Source: Phoebastria nigripes
Taxonomy: Eukaryota; Chordata; Aves; Procellariiformes; Diomedeidae
Direction: 5' to 3'
NCBI GenBank assembly: GCA_035582835.1
Contig: JAYKAV010002950.1
Location: 186,001 to 250,000 of the forward strand
Length of the DNA stretch: 64,000 nt
Shown here in pieces: positions 13,221 through 25,440 of the stretch. The notes under the pieces were generated by a model, which saw nothing but the letters and a program-made list of their open reading frames with translations, had not been told where the DNA came from and made no database searches. Within the stretch, counting starts at the first letter, position 1. Each line of letters opens with the position of its first letter. The position numbers and the translations under genes were made by a program.

Positions 13221-14479
13221 CCGCTTCAGGAGCCAAATGTGGCACTCGAAGCTCTCAGACTTCCCAGGTATCCCCTGCCTTGATACTGGGTGTGAAGCAA
13301 GTGGTACCTGGAGAATAAAGATCCACCTACGGTAAATACTGTGTCCTTTGGTGTTCCCACCTGCCTGTACTTTAATTCCTGTATTTCTATTTAGACTGTT
13401 CTTGCAGATGAGGATAAATAGATAAAGTAATTTCCTTTTGTTTGCAATGACATACTTGTAATGTATGTCATCGTAATATAAGGAAGGACAATGTAGCAGC
13501 TATAGTAATATCAGATAGAGTAATATAAGAGTAAACATACATCTTTTTAACAAAAAAGGTCATTATAGATTTTTTTTTTCCCCCAAAAAAGGAATTCAAG
13601 TTATTTCTCCTTTCCTTCAAACCACTGTGACCCCCTTATTGCTCTCACTGAATTTTAGCCCATTATAGATTTACTCCGATTGTCCTTTGTGGCTATACTG
13701 CATTCATCCAAGCTATTAATTTTATTCTTTGTCAGGCAAGATAGAAACAGAGCTTTCATGTCCTTCTGGCGTTCTTAAACTCAGTCACATTTAAGACGCA
13801 TAATTATGTTGTTTTAGGAACTTGGTGTTCCACTGTTCTCCACATTCTNAGCTACCTCTCCCAAAGTCTCTGTGTATGAAAATACAAGACATCTTTAAAA
13901 AGTCGCTAATGTTCTAGGACACAAGCAACAGTGAGAAATGCAGAATTTCACAGCAAAGCAAAATATATAAAAATCCAAGAAGAACAGGGGGACATTCATG
14001 TACATTTTCCCAAACCTGAGTCCTTACATATAAGCATTTTGTCATCACTTTAGTTTAAGTGTCTTTGTAGCAATGAAATTGTGGCATTACCAGGAGGAAA
14101 ATAAAAATGAATAATCTCATGGTAAGGCACAGCCTATAAGCCTTTCATTTTGTTAGGGTCAGAAAAGCTATTTATATTTTGTTCTTTTTTATGTGCTTTT
14201 TTCTTTAACACTTTTCTCTTGTTTTTCTTCTTCTCTTTTTCTTTCTTGAAACAAACAAACAATCTCTATCTCTGCTCTCATCTAGGCTAATAATCTGAAA
14301 TGAATAATTTATTCCAAGAATTAGATAGCAAAGTCTTTACAAGCAGATTGCTATTTCCTTAAACTAACCTTTTACATAAATTTATTAGACTGAAATAATT
14401 CTGAACTTTTTCGTCTCTGATGTCATGGTGAACACTTGATGTCTGCTGTACATTGCTTAACTATTGGTGTTCAGTTCCA
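13221..14479. other. Non-coding, no gene seen
   Basis: This flank of the GC-rich block returns to AT-rich composition. It holds the AATAAA at 13314-13319 and the pyrimidine tract at 14180. Ambiguous base at 13849. Confidence 0.55.
14180..14248. repeat. Pyrimidine-rich (T/C) tract
   Basis: About 70 bp dominated by T and C on the plus strand (TTTTCTTCTTCTCTTTTTCT among others). No consistent unit; simple low complexity. Confidence 0.6.
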
Positions 14480-16050
14480 TCTCACAATACTCTTTCTTTG
14501 CCCTGGCTGAGCGTAGGAAACCATTCCAACCCAAATACTTGCCTGAGCAAATTTAAAATTTAAGAGAACATATATACTCCCCCATGCAGTGCTGAAATTA
14601 AGTTTCTGTGAGCAGCTGTACCAGCAAAGACCTTAAGTGCTTTATCAAACAGTGCCAATAAAGCCCACTGTACAAGGAGTAAATGTGCAGAAGGTGTGAA
14701 GGATGGACAGAATAAACCAAGCCAGCTTGCCAATAAATATCCCTGTATAATGTCTGCATGTTTCATTCAGCTCTGCTTTCTCACGCATGCTCAGTGGAGA
14801 AGCTGGGAAATTAACTGTCATCACTTCTGCAAGCCGGGCCTTGCCTGAGAAGGGAAAACACCAGAGCTGCTGAATAAACCTTCCTCACTTTTTTGTTTAA
14901 AGCATTTAATGAAATGCATTTTGAAGGAAAAAAATCCTTACATTCCTGAATTGAATGGCTGAGTGCTGTTAGGAATGCCCTTGCAAATGCCAAATTCCTT
15001 AAAATCAATAAGCACTCATCATCTCAAACAGTCGAAAAGGAAATCCTGGCAGTGCGGGTTGGTCAGTGGGCAAGAGCTCAGCGGGCTATAATTTCTCCAC
15101 AGTTTGTCTAGTCACGGCCCTAAATATTCTGTTTGGCAATGACTTGTGTATTTGTGCTTAAAATCAGAGAGTAGTCACAGCTTTTTTAAAATTTCCGCCC
15201 CAGCTCCCTTTCATCTGACATAAATCATCTGCTGAAGGCAGCGGGGTCTGGGCGTCCTGAGCTGGGGGCACAGTCCCCCGACAGGCTGCTCTGGCTCCCA
15301 GGGAAGTCGGAGGGCAGGCAGAGTCCTCTTGACTTTGATGTGTTTTGGATGTGGCTGGTCATGTTTACATGTATTGAACCAAATAATTTCTTGTGGCACA
15401 GCTAATCAAATTATTGGTGATCAGCAATCAGGCCGCATGAGGTGAACTAAGGACATACTCTGGCCTGACCCATTTAAAGGAGTGCCAACATTGTCATGCG
15501 AGATTGATTTATTAAAGCAGAGGAAAAAATACAGTCTCTTTAAAACTAAAACTGGCACGTCTGTTTCTAAATTCTTAGCAGCAGTACAGCAAGCTGCAAA
15601 GAGATGGTAGGATTGTTACTGTAGGATATTTAAGCCTCAATAAAAAGAACACATCAGTAATTTCACAAAGTAGCTGAGATCATTCAGTGTATAAACTGTA
15701 TTTTTGAAAGCCAATTTAAACTGCATGTAAATAAAAGAGTCAAGCAATCACTATTATCTCCCTAGAAAAATATATGTTTGAGCAAATAGTGGATGTGCAC
15801 TTAAATCTGTTTTTTGCACAAGCCTTAATTATGAGAGATTTGTACTTTTCCATGAAAGTGGTAGAATGCATTCTTTTTCACACACATCCCTGCCTGCTCA
15901 TGTTTTCACTTATTTTTCTTAGCTAATGAAACCCCTTCAATATAAAGACATTAAAGACTGACATCCAGGCTTTCTTGATGACACAGATGTCAATGTCATA
16001 TAAATTCAGCAGCTTGTCTCACCTATTTAAAGTCATATATGGAAGCTCAG
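14480..16050. promoter_or_regulatory. Candidate cluster of conserved non-coding sequence
   Basis: About 1.5 kb of complex, repeat-free sequence includes AGCTAATCAAATTATTGGTG, TCAGGCCGCATGAGGTGAAC and CATGCGAGATTGATTTATTA near 15400-15515, and a moderately GC-rich patch at 15190-15310. Homeodomain-like TAAT and TGATTTAT words are frequent. No exon-like frame is visible. The call is by texture only. Confidence 0.25.
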
Positions 16051-17479
16051 TAAGTCTGTCTGTCTTCCTCCAAATGATCGATACAGAAAATTAATTATTT
16101 TACATCTTCTAAAATACTTTTTCTTATTCCTACATGTTTACCATTATTCTTTTCTTTCTGTATCAGCATTCCATTATTTATTTCTGTCCTGGGGGGATGG
16201 TAATACTAATTCATAAAATGAATTAAGAAAAATAATGCTGTGATATGCTAAACTACCAAGTGAAAGAGCTGCAGTATGCAACAATCAAGAACGAATTTTG
16301 GAAAACATACTGCAACTCCCTTAGAAACAATAGAGTGTTTGGTGTTATACTCGGAAACTGGTATGACAGTTTACTTTGCAGAGTACATGGTGGTCTTTTT
16401 AACAGTGTCTGAGCAGCATGAAGACCAGCTTACTGAAAGAGAAATATCTAGACCAAAACAGTTTCATACCTATCACTAGCAATAACTATAAATAAACATA
16501 CACATATACACACCCTTGTGCCAGGTTTTCCTGTACACTCTTTGAAAGAATGCTCCTTATGTAGGAGTTTTGAAATGCCTTTCAAACTAAATTTGGGGAT
16601 TTGAATTGTACAAATTTATCTCATCTTTACATTTTACAAAACAAAATTATTTTCTTTTTCCCCTGAGTGCTCCCAGTTAAATTTAGCCACATTTTGACAG
16701 TTCGACAGCATTGCAGGGGGAATGCTGTGGCGTCCTTTTTGGGAACATGGAGTTCTCCACATTTCAGTTGAAGCAGGAATATTTCCGGTCCATTTTATGT
16801 GAGGCTTATTGTAGGAATTCTGCATTAACACTCCCCCCAGGATCTAACAATGGCTTTATAGCTCACTGCATATCCTGTTCATTTGGTGGGGTTTGTCACT
16901 GTATCAGCTGAAACAAAAAGGAAGGACAGTTAGGTTCTGAATCTTCTTGCCTATTTTCTTGTTGTTAGTCTTCTCTTCTTCACACAAGAAGAAGCAAACA
17001 TTGTCCTTGTCAAATCATAAATGAGGCACAATTGGTGACTTGCATGTTTGTCAACATAAGCAAGATCAAATGATTGCTCAGCAGGAAGACGCCACAGGAA
17101 ATCCAATGATTTTTGACTAATTAGCAAAATAATAATAATGTCTGCCTAATGATTACCTTGTACTGGGTTGTGGCCTTTTATCAGGCAGTTGCAGACTACT
17201 GCTTTGAAGGGAACCAGTGGTTTTCTTTGAAACTGGTGTCACGGACTTGGAGGATTTGTGACAAATCTTCTGAGACTTATTGCTCCTTTGTGTAGTTGCT
17301 ATAATTGGGAAGAAAAATGAGCCTGTTTCTAAACGTTTAAAGAGGAAAGTACCTTCTCTCCAGATTTTATTTGGAAAGATTTTTAAACTAGTTGGCGTGT
17401 GTGTGTGTGTGCATAAGCATGTATAATCATTTTCAAAAGAATGAATGAATCTTAAGGTCAGCTAAAACCTACAAAAATG
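16051..17479. other. Non-coding, no gene seen
   Basis: Apart from the (GT)n at 17397 nothing is assignable. Small frames (16276-16479, 16711-16911) look like chance. Confidence 0.55.
17397..17411. repeat. (GT)n microsatellite
   Basis: About seven GT units, short. Confidence 0.85.
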
Positions 17480-17890
17480 ATTTATCTATGTTGTTTTCAC
17501 ATAGTAACAGCAACAATAAAAAAGACAGAGGCTTACCTGCAATACGGTTTTATCACAAAAGTAAAGAACAGGAAAACATTGGGAGAGAAGCCAGGCCAAC
17601 AGTTTGGAGCTTGTGGTTTGTATTCTGCATCCCTCTCATGGATTTTCAGAGTGAAGCTCAGCAAGTTGCATATATTTGCCTGCAGAATTAATCATGAGCA
17701 CAAGCCTGAGCACCAAAGGTTTGAATGGACCAATTTCAGCCTGCAGTCAAGTGCTAAATTCAGCAATTCAGCCAGAGCTGCAAACACCAAAGACAGGCTA
17801 TACTTTGGGAAATGTGGGCCACCATCTTTCCTCACGTTATCTGATTCACTGGTAAAGCAATAATGACACTGATTCAACACTGTGCAGGTG
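17480..17890. promoter_or_regulatory. Candidate conserved non-coding sequence
   Basis: This stretch carries a 128-codon plus-strand frame (17477-17863) whose product has no recognisable domain, low-complexity signal or membrane segment. The DNA is complex and repeat-free (for example GAATGGACCAATTTCAGCCT, with a CCAAT box at 17728-17732). It could be a conserved element, or less likely an unrecognised exon. I see no clean splice boundaries at the frame edges. Confidence 0.22.
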
Positions 17891-20800
17891 CCATACCCTC
17901 ATTACTCTCCTTACCCTTGAATCTGGTTCCCTTTGAAAAACCTGTTCATCACACAGCCAGTGGAAATTAGCTCTAATCTGGCAATGTTAACTCAAGAAAG
18001 TCCAAAGACTGAGACAACTGTGGAGTGCTACAGGTCAGACCTGAGCATGATTAGCAGAAGCCTGTGGGACCAGGGGCATAACGCCTGCCTAAATTACTGC
18101 CACTGGTTTCACTCTCAACGTGTAAAAACTTCAGTGCCTAAAGCCCAGGTACTGACCCCTTTTTTGAGGCTTCTAAATAAAATTGCCTGATTTGAGAGAT
18201 GTTAAATAGTAGCAGCTCCCACTGAAGTCATTTGGCCTCAATAAATAAATTGAAGCTCAGAAATCTGTAAATTGAAGCTAACTGACCCGTGTGCTGGAGC
18301 CAGAACTCATGGACAGTCCCTACGCTGAGACTGACTCCAGCTATGGATATCTGTCTCTCATTGTCAGGAGCACTAAAACTCTCCATTAGTTAAATACAGC
18401 CCTAAGGGTGAATAACGGAAAAGGTATTGTCACACATAGTGAGTGGAAGTAGACAGGTCAGTACATTTCAGCAATAACACCAACTACTAGGTGAGTTCAG
18501 CAAAGGATTTCATTGTAAGGTCTAAGCTGAAGGGTCTTCATATGCCTTTTTTTCCTTCCATTTTGTTTACCATTAGTTGGTCAAATTCAGGTCTTCCACT
18601 AAAGAGGGGGGACAAAGCTTGACTTTAAGTCTGTGAAAGTGGTTGCTCATCTCTGAGGAGATACAACCTTGTGGCATTGGCTGGCATGGCATTGCTTTTT
18701 TGGATGGCATTCCCTGCTTCCTCCCCCAAAGGAGAATTGGTTATGCACAGTGACAAGCTGTACATATATGTTTCAATATTCAGCTCATGCCGTTAGTTTT
18801 GCAATGTTGGCAAGAGATCTGCTCCAGCTGAGGAGTTTGGATTAATGTGGGTCAGGTGAAAATCACAATATTGTTTACCACCTAATCATCTGCTCTCTTT
18901 GCAGAGCAAAGGTACATTGACTTTGATGGGTGCCGGGGAGCAAGGAGTCACTTACATCCATCTTCATCCTGCTAGGTCATTCTGTCTTCAGGTTGAGAGG
19001 AGGACATGACCATTCAGGTACCACCAGTGGAGGCAAAGGACAACACAGTGTCCTTCATAGCACCATGGAGCACCATGGTCCTTTCAGATGGCTGCGAGGT
19101 AATAGATGACAGGAAAAAACTACTTCAAAGTGTAAAATCCAGTCACTAGTTCCACGCAGAGCTCTCAACATGCAACAGAAATAGTTTCCATGAGAAATAG
19201 TTCCCCTCCAACTCTCATCCCATCCTACTATCCCTACAATGGGAGCACTGTATAATGTGCTGCCCTGGGCCTCTCCTTCCCTCCCTGATAGCCTCTTTTC
19301 CTGGCTCTGTTTGCTGGCTAGGAGCCATTAAAGCTCTAGGGGAAAGGCAGTGTCAGATCCCACTGCTATGCCAGCCTGAGCAGCTTCTGAATTATCCAGG
19401 CAGTTGCAGAGGTCTTCTCCATGAGAGCAAGATTTGGTTCATTAGCCATTGTCCATAACTTAGTGAAAACTTTAGCGACCAAAATTTCCTTCAGACTACA
19501 GTCACAATGAGGAGCTTACAGGTAGAGGAAAGGCAGATAGAATGATACCTACAACATGTTGCCTCTTCCACCGCAGCCAGTGAAATTTCTCACCTACAGA
19601 GAGCAGGGAGGGCCTGCAGGTCTGTGTGGAGCGTGCAGAGACAAGTCAGAGAGTGCCCGGTGAGCTGGCACTTCGCGCAAGTTTCTCATTGGTATCAGAT
19701 GAGTTGAATCTTGGCAAACTATCAAGCACATCTCTGCAGAGAAGTGCCTGAGGAAGCAATGCATCTCAGAGAGAGAACAACTTGAGTAAAAGTGATGTGC
19801 AGGACATTTTCTACTCAATTATTGTTAGATTAAAAGGGACACTCAAAAGTTTATCTTATTGAATTGTGTTGCACCTCTGGATAAGTGCAGGGTTGTTTCT
19901 GGGTTACAAACTGAGAAAATGTGTTGTGTTCATATAAGAAATGAATAGAACAAACTTAAATAAAATGTTGAGCTTTGCTGGGCCTTGAGTTGTTTCTTTC
20001 TTCCTTGTATTTCTTTAATCTTATTCCAAAAGTTACAAATGTATGATTGATGTCCTGCAAATGAGCTATGACTGGGCATTACTTATTTATTTTATTTAAA
20101 ATTTTTATTAAGTTGAATAACCCTACTGAGGTCGCCGTCTTGTTTCAGAGGAGACCTGGATGAAACAGAAGTGAAAATTTCACACAAATTTCCATAAATT
20201 CCAATACATACAAACACCAACATTAAATTTTAACAATTGTGTATCCGCAGGCTTTTAAAATGCTGCTAGCATTTCCTTTAAAATAATTAGGTCATGTTGC
20301 ATGAATTACAGTTCTGCATCGCTGTTACATGTTTTCTTTCTGTCAAAGATAATTTCAATCCTGCCTGGTATATGATTTCCTCTTTAAGCTGTGCTCACTT
20401 CTTTCTGATCCAGATGTGCAACCGGGTATTCAGGTATAACATGTAAAATCACAGACTGTGCCACAATAGGCATGTGTTGATTTTTTAAGACCCTTGGTCC
20501 CATGTGTTTGATGGGTTCAGGATTTTACAAACACTTTACAAACACAAAACACTTGATATGCACCTACTGTGGCTGCAACATCTTCCTGTTGGAGCCCTGG
20601 TCTGTTCTTAACTCCTACCATTATTGCTTAAGCACTCACCTTTTTACGATCCATAAAATTGGGCCCTTATCTGTCAAAGACGGAGGCAGGTATGTCTTTT
20701 TCCAGTGGGACTATTCAAGTACGTAAAATTAAGCATATGAATAAGGATTGAAGCTGTAAATCATCAGCTTTTCAAGGCAGAGAATTGTTATGCATTGTAT

Positions 20801-22721
20801 TTGCACAGTAAACAGCCTATCTGTTCTTTGTTGTTGAATATAATGCAATAATATGCACACATAGAATCAGAATTACAGCCTGAATTACTAACTTAAACTC
20901 TGATTAAAGAAAGGAAGGTTAACATTTTCAGATCTGAATGACAAGTGTGAAGCTTCTAAATCAATATTTAACCTCACCTGATTTTTTTAAATTTTTGCCT
21001 TAAACAAAAAAAACAAAAACAAAAACAAAGACTTTTTTTTTTCTTTTTTTTTTCCCCAAGCAGCAGCACAGAAAACATTTAGTCAGTATCTTTCACTGGG
21101 CTGTTTCCATCCAATAGCTTTTACTGTTGTGACTTCACCATTGCTCTGCAACTTTGGGAGCTAGTGGGAACTCAGTTCACAGTGTTCTTAGAAAGGCCTG
21201 CTTTGCTTTTGAAATTGCCTTTCATTTTTTTCCCAGGTGCTCATGGCAGATAGCATGGGGTTAAGGCAAGCTTGAAAACTGCACACTCTTCAAGAAAAAA
21301 TAGTGTCTGAGCTAGCTTTCTGCTCTCCATTTCACTGCCTGTATTTGGAGGTGCTGCGTTGGTTTTGACAGCATTCACACCAGTCTGTCTGAGACAAGAC
21401 TGGTTTATTGCCTTGCATATTCACAGAAAAAAACCGCACGGGTCCTTATATTCAATAAAATATTGATAGCCTTTTTGCTGCTTTCACAAGGCAGTAACAA
21501 AATGGTGGCACAAAAGAATTCCCCAGCCCAATATATTCTGTGTTTAAAATGCATTATTCAAAACCCCAGAAACCAAATGACCACAGGATGTTTTAGTTCA
21601 AGAGGGATGCCCACAAGTGTTTAACAAAAAGGCAAGATTACAGAATTTAGCTTACAGTCATGAGAAAAAAATTAAAATCAATACTGCATGATCTAATGCA
21701 AACCAGAGTCTCTATCATTAAGGGAAATAGCCTTCTTTAAAAAGTAAAAATAGTTTCTGGAAGACTAGACAAGGGAAAAAGCCACTACGCATTGTGAATA
21801 TCAGCTTTTTGGATTACAGATTTTGTCTGTTGCCTGGAAAGCTAATCTTTTAATGGAAGTTTTGGTTTCACTTTTACAGTGGAAAACTTGTTAAAGAAAT
21901 TAAAGTTTTATTAGCATTTAGAAGTGAAGATTCTATTATATTTTATGAGGTTGAATGGTTTATAACATTCCTTCTGAGGTATTATTTCATTATTGTTTAT
22001 GTACTTTGATTAGCATGAGTAAAGCTTTACAGTCTTGCAGTGTGGGTCTCTCTCCAGTCTGGTAGGCCAAACATTGACCCAAATTTAGCTCTGTCTTTCC
22101 ACCTCTGCAAAGTTATAGTCCGATCTGGATGGAGCTATTTGGGGTAGAAGTCACAACAGCCTTTATGTTTCTGGCTTACAAGACAAAAAGATCTTACACA
22201 TTTTCTGGCCCCCAAAATACCCTTGAAATCTCCTGGTACTTTGAATATTGCTTTCTCACTAAGACATGTTCTTGGGCACTGTCTTTGGAAAAGTTCCTCC
22301 TAGTAGGATCCAGCTAGGGCCATGGTTGCTGTGCCCCCCCTTCACCCCTCCAAAAGAAGTCCTTGGCTTGCTGATGCCATCAGTCTTCTAGAACTGGCTA
22401 TAGTCTGTGATTTATAACCTACGAGCTGCTTGATTGAAATTTGTGCCAGTGTTTAAAAATAAAGCCATATGCTCTCCATCATTATTTAGATGGATGCAAG
22501 CAGTGTAAGGAAGAAGAGATTGCAAATCTATGGAAAGACACATGATACCTCTACAAATCAATGAGAGTCTGTGGCAGACTCCCAAAAACTGTTACTTCCT
22601 GGTGCCTTCTCTGTAATAATTTGTTTCCTTTAATATTGGTAATATGGATACCAGGGACTTGTGGTTGATTCAAAATACCAAATGTATGCAATGGACAAAT
22701 TCCAGCTAGCAATAAGATTCA
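17891..22721. other. Non-coding, no gene seen
   Basis: A GCTCCCACTGAAGTCATTTG at 18215 weakly resembles the core of the palindromic repeats. The A/T tract at 21002 is the only clear repeat. No exon is visible. Confidence 0.55.
21002..21056. repeat. A-rich then T-rich low-complexity pair
   Basis: AAACAAAAACAAAAACAAAG is followed by ACTTTTTTTTTTCTTT and more T. The adjoining A-rich and T-rich halves could form a hairpin. Confidence 0.75.
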
Positions 22722-22872
22722 TGTGGTGCTTTAGAACACCATTAATTAAACCTCACAGCATCCCAGGGAAGTAGGTGGCAGTATCTTCATTTAGCACACG
22801 AGAAACAGCCGGAAAATGTTAGTGGCTCTCTGCTGCACATGAGTCAACAAACAGCACTGGTATTTGAGCTTT
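22722..22872 (-). mobile_element. MIR-family SINE relic
   Basis: Read on the plus strand this is the reverse complement of MIR: AACCTCACAGCATCCCAGGG, then AAGTAGGTGGCAGTATCTTC, then TTTAGCACACGAGAAAC and finally CAGCACTGGTATTTGAGC. These correspond to the MIR order ccTCACAacaaCCct, AGGTAGGTacTATTatt, TTTAcagAtGAGgAAAC and CAGagCTGGgATTTGAaCc. Old tRNA-derived SINEs of this type are shared among amniotes. The match covers most of the core and 3' part. Confidence 0.72.
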
Positions 22873-22994
22873 TCTATTAGTGTCAAGTTGCTAGACTTGC
22901 TACTCTTTTAAAAGGACAGCCTCTGCTTGCCTACCTCTTCACTCCAAAACTCTCTGATGGGAGGCTACACAGTACCAGCTATATGTCTCCACAT

Positions 22995-23098
22995 GGGGCC
23001 TAATTCAGTTTTGCAGATGTACATCTGGAGTAACTTTCCTGACATTAATACAATTGCAGCAACTCACCATGGCATAAATAAGAGCTGTGTGCAGGCCA
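22995..23098. repeat. Palindromic sauropsid-type repeat (GGGCC...GGCC arms)
   Basis: It opens with GGGGCCTAATTCAGTTTTGC and continues ACATCTGGAGTAACTTTCCT, then ATAAATAAGAGCTGTGTGCA with GGCC. This resembles the short palindromic interspersed repeat of birds and reptiles with gGGCCagATTCtg arms and a TGTAAATCTGGAGTAACTCC core. Copy is diverged and the inverted arms are only partly preserved. Confidence 0.45.
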
Positions 23099-23504
23099 GT
23101 TTATTAACATAAAACAAGTCAGAAGTGGACACTGATCATTGAGATACATTTCTTTCAAATGCCTTCTGCTTCATAGTTTGCTAAGGACACAAATGACAAT
23201 TCACACTGATATAGTTTTGTACCAAAAGAAAAGGCATTTCAAAGACAACTGCTCCTATTCTCTGCTCAGTGTATAAAGGCATAACCAGACATTTCCTATT
23301 AAGAGTAAAAGGAATTATGCAGACTGAATATCCTATGCACCAACATTAAAATTGTTAACTGATGAGAAGAACGATGGGTGTGCTGCTATTTGTAACACAA
23401 AATGATCAGAACAAAAGTCGAAGCTGTAATGCATTCACTTACTTACTTAAAAATGTGTATTGTTATACAAGGCAATTAAAGAGTTTCAGACTATTCTCTA
23501 TGTG

Positions 23505-23690
23505 ATCTGCCTTTCAGATGAGACCTAAAATTGAAGCATTTGATTATTAAAGCTCAAGTGGCAGTTTTCATTAGAGGTGTTAACCCTAGTATGCTCTCCA
23601 AATTCTAAATCAGTTCATCATGTTCTCCCTTCCTAAATTCTCCATGGCTTTTATGTGATAAGATATTCTTCTCTTCCATTCCCCAAAACT
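23505..23690 (+). mobile_element. Ancient vertebrate interspersed repeat (SINE/LINE tail type)
   Basis: TTTCAGATGAGACCTAAAAT, then GATTATTAAAGCTCAAGTGG, then CAGTTTTCATTAGAGGTG and TTAACCCTAGTATGCTCTCC with AAATTCTAAAT. This reproduces a motif order I recall from many fish, turtle and crocodilian genomes: ggatgagacgTaAaa, gtcATTAAAgatCccatGGCActttTC, then gttaaCCCtgGTgtccTggCcAAATTc. I cannot name the family with confidence; a search of a repeat library would settle it. Confidence 0.55.
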
Positions 23691-23935
23691 GTTCTAGAAG
23701 TATTACTCACACCATATGGCTACCTTGCATATCCATTTCAGTAGCGAATGAAGTGAGTAACCTTTTTATACAGCCCATAAATTATTTTAAGAAAATTGAC
23801 CATTTGATACACATAATATGTTCTTCCCATCTACCTAGACAGACAAGTCGTTAAACAAGAAATCTCTTTTATCTGTATATTGATAGGCACAAATCTCTAA
23901 CTTTTGACTGGGAGAGGATCTCAGCATTGCCATTA

Positions 23936-23963
23936 ATATTAATAATAATAATAATAATAATAT
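23936..23963. repeat. (AAT)n microsatellite
   Basis: About eight AAT units, preceded by an imperfect ATTAATATT. Confidence 0.9.
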
Positions 23964-25368
23964 TTGAATACAGTTATCAGAACCAGCTCAAATATCAAAG
24001 TTCAGTTGGTGGGTTCTGAAGATAGACACCTAAAACCTTCATCAAAAATTTTTAAAATATTTTTTCCAGACAGTCTCTTATTGAAGGAAGGGTTTCCCTC
24101 AGGTGCCCCAAAAGCCCACCACACTCTCTTCAGTTCTCACAAAACTCAGCTGCATTGATTCTAAGAAATTAGACAAATGATGTAGTCTTGAGGGATAGCC
24201 AAGGACTCTTGGTACTCTTGACAATTTAAAAATTTTGTGAACGCATAGTAATCATGTACCAATATTCTTTTCCAGTTTTCCATTATGTATTATTTGAAAC
24301 TGCACAGCAGCTGAGATGGGACCAGTTTTTGCATATTTGTACTGTATGTAGCATATCCAAGCAAAATCAATATTTGTAAAATAGGTAAAGAGGTTAATAT
24401 AATAACAGAAACAATATCTTTTTAGCCTCATTAGCTAATATTAGCTTCAAGGAGTTCAAGAAGTAACAGATAATTAACACATCTGCACAACATAGGTTTT
24501 AATTTGCTTGTGATTTAAAAATGAACATAGTTTGAATTACTGTATATTCTGTAATGCATGCAAACATAATCATTGATACAGTGCTCACTAGCGGCAGAGA
24601 GCGACGTGCCTATGTCATGTTACAAATGTACAAAATTTAGTGGTGACTACTGACATTTATAAAACCGCTGTTTTGCCTAATTCCATGTTCATTCTTTCTT
24701 TTCGATCACAGCAAGTAACTCAGTAGCAAATGTTCTTATATATAAAGTGCACTTGGAATAGCTTCACTATTGAAAACCTGACTGGGGGAAAAAGCATGCA
24801 GTAAAACAAAAAGAAGAGAGAAGTAGCATTTTAATAAACATTTATTCCCAGGAGGACATGGGTGTACTGTAAATATACCACAGTGGTATCAAAGCAACAT
24901 TTCTTTTGAACTGAAGAATGCAAATTAGGTTTACCTTACTTCCATATCATTTGCTGTTTTTAATCCTAATAATGTATTATTTTCAAAGGAAAGCTAGATG
25001 TGCTCTGCCCTTGTTTTCTACCTGAAAACTGGGTCTTGCTAACAATTCCAAACTTCCTAGCTGTCAACATTTTTGCAAGGTCTGAAATGTGTTTTCAAGT
25101 TTATTAATAAGTTAGGCTGGAAAAATAATCTTCTGTGAATAAGGTAAACTTTTGATCATTTGTGACTGATGATATTTTTCAACAGCTGGTGCCACGTTCT
25201 GCCCTCCAATAATACATATAAGTAGTTCTCCTTGTAGTCAGGGGGAGATGTATTTGGGTACCTTAGTGCTGAACTTGGCTAAGAGTTCAACATGCTTAAA
25301 TGTTCTCAGCATGCACCTTCAGTAATATTCAGGTGCCGTGGTGACAGCAGTATTTAGAAACTCATTCA

Positions 25369-25440
25369 GGGTCCAGATCTGCTCCTTCTGATGTCAGTCA
25401 GATCATTTTAATTACTGCCGGCTGGAGCAGGGTCAAGCCC
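25369..25440. repeat. Palindromic sauropsid-type repeat, degenerate
   Basis: GGGTCCAGATCTGCTCCTTC near the left edge faces GGCTGGAGCAGGGTCAAGCC at the right edge. GCTCC and GGAGC, with the outer GG.CC and GG.C.AGCC parts, form inverted arms around a core (TGATGTCAGTCAG) like the usual TTGACTTCAATGG. Confidence 0.4.

Noticed and set aside
20861..20900. ACATAGAATCAGAATTACAG as a CR1 tail
   Set aside because: Only the first dozen bases resemble the ATAGAATCA motif and the sequence beyond does not continue into CR1.
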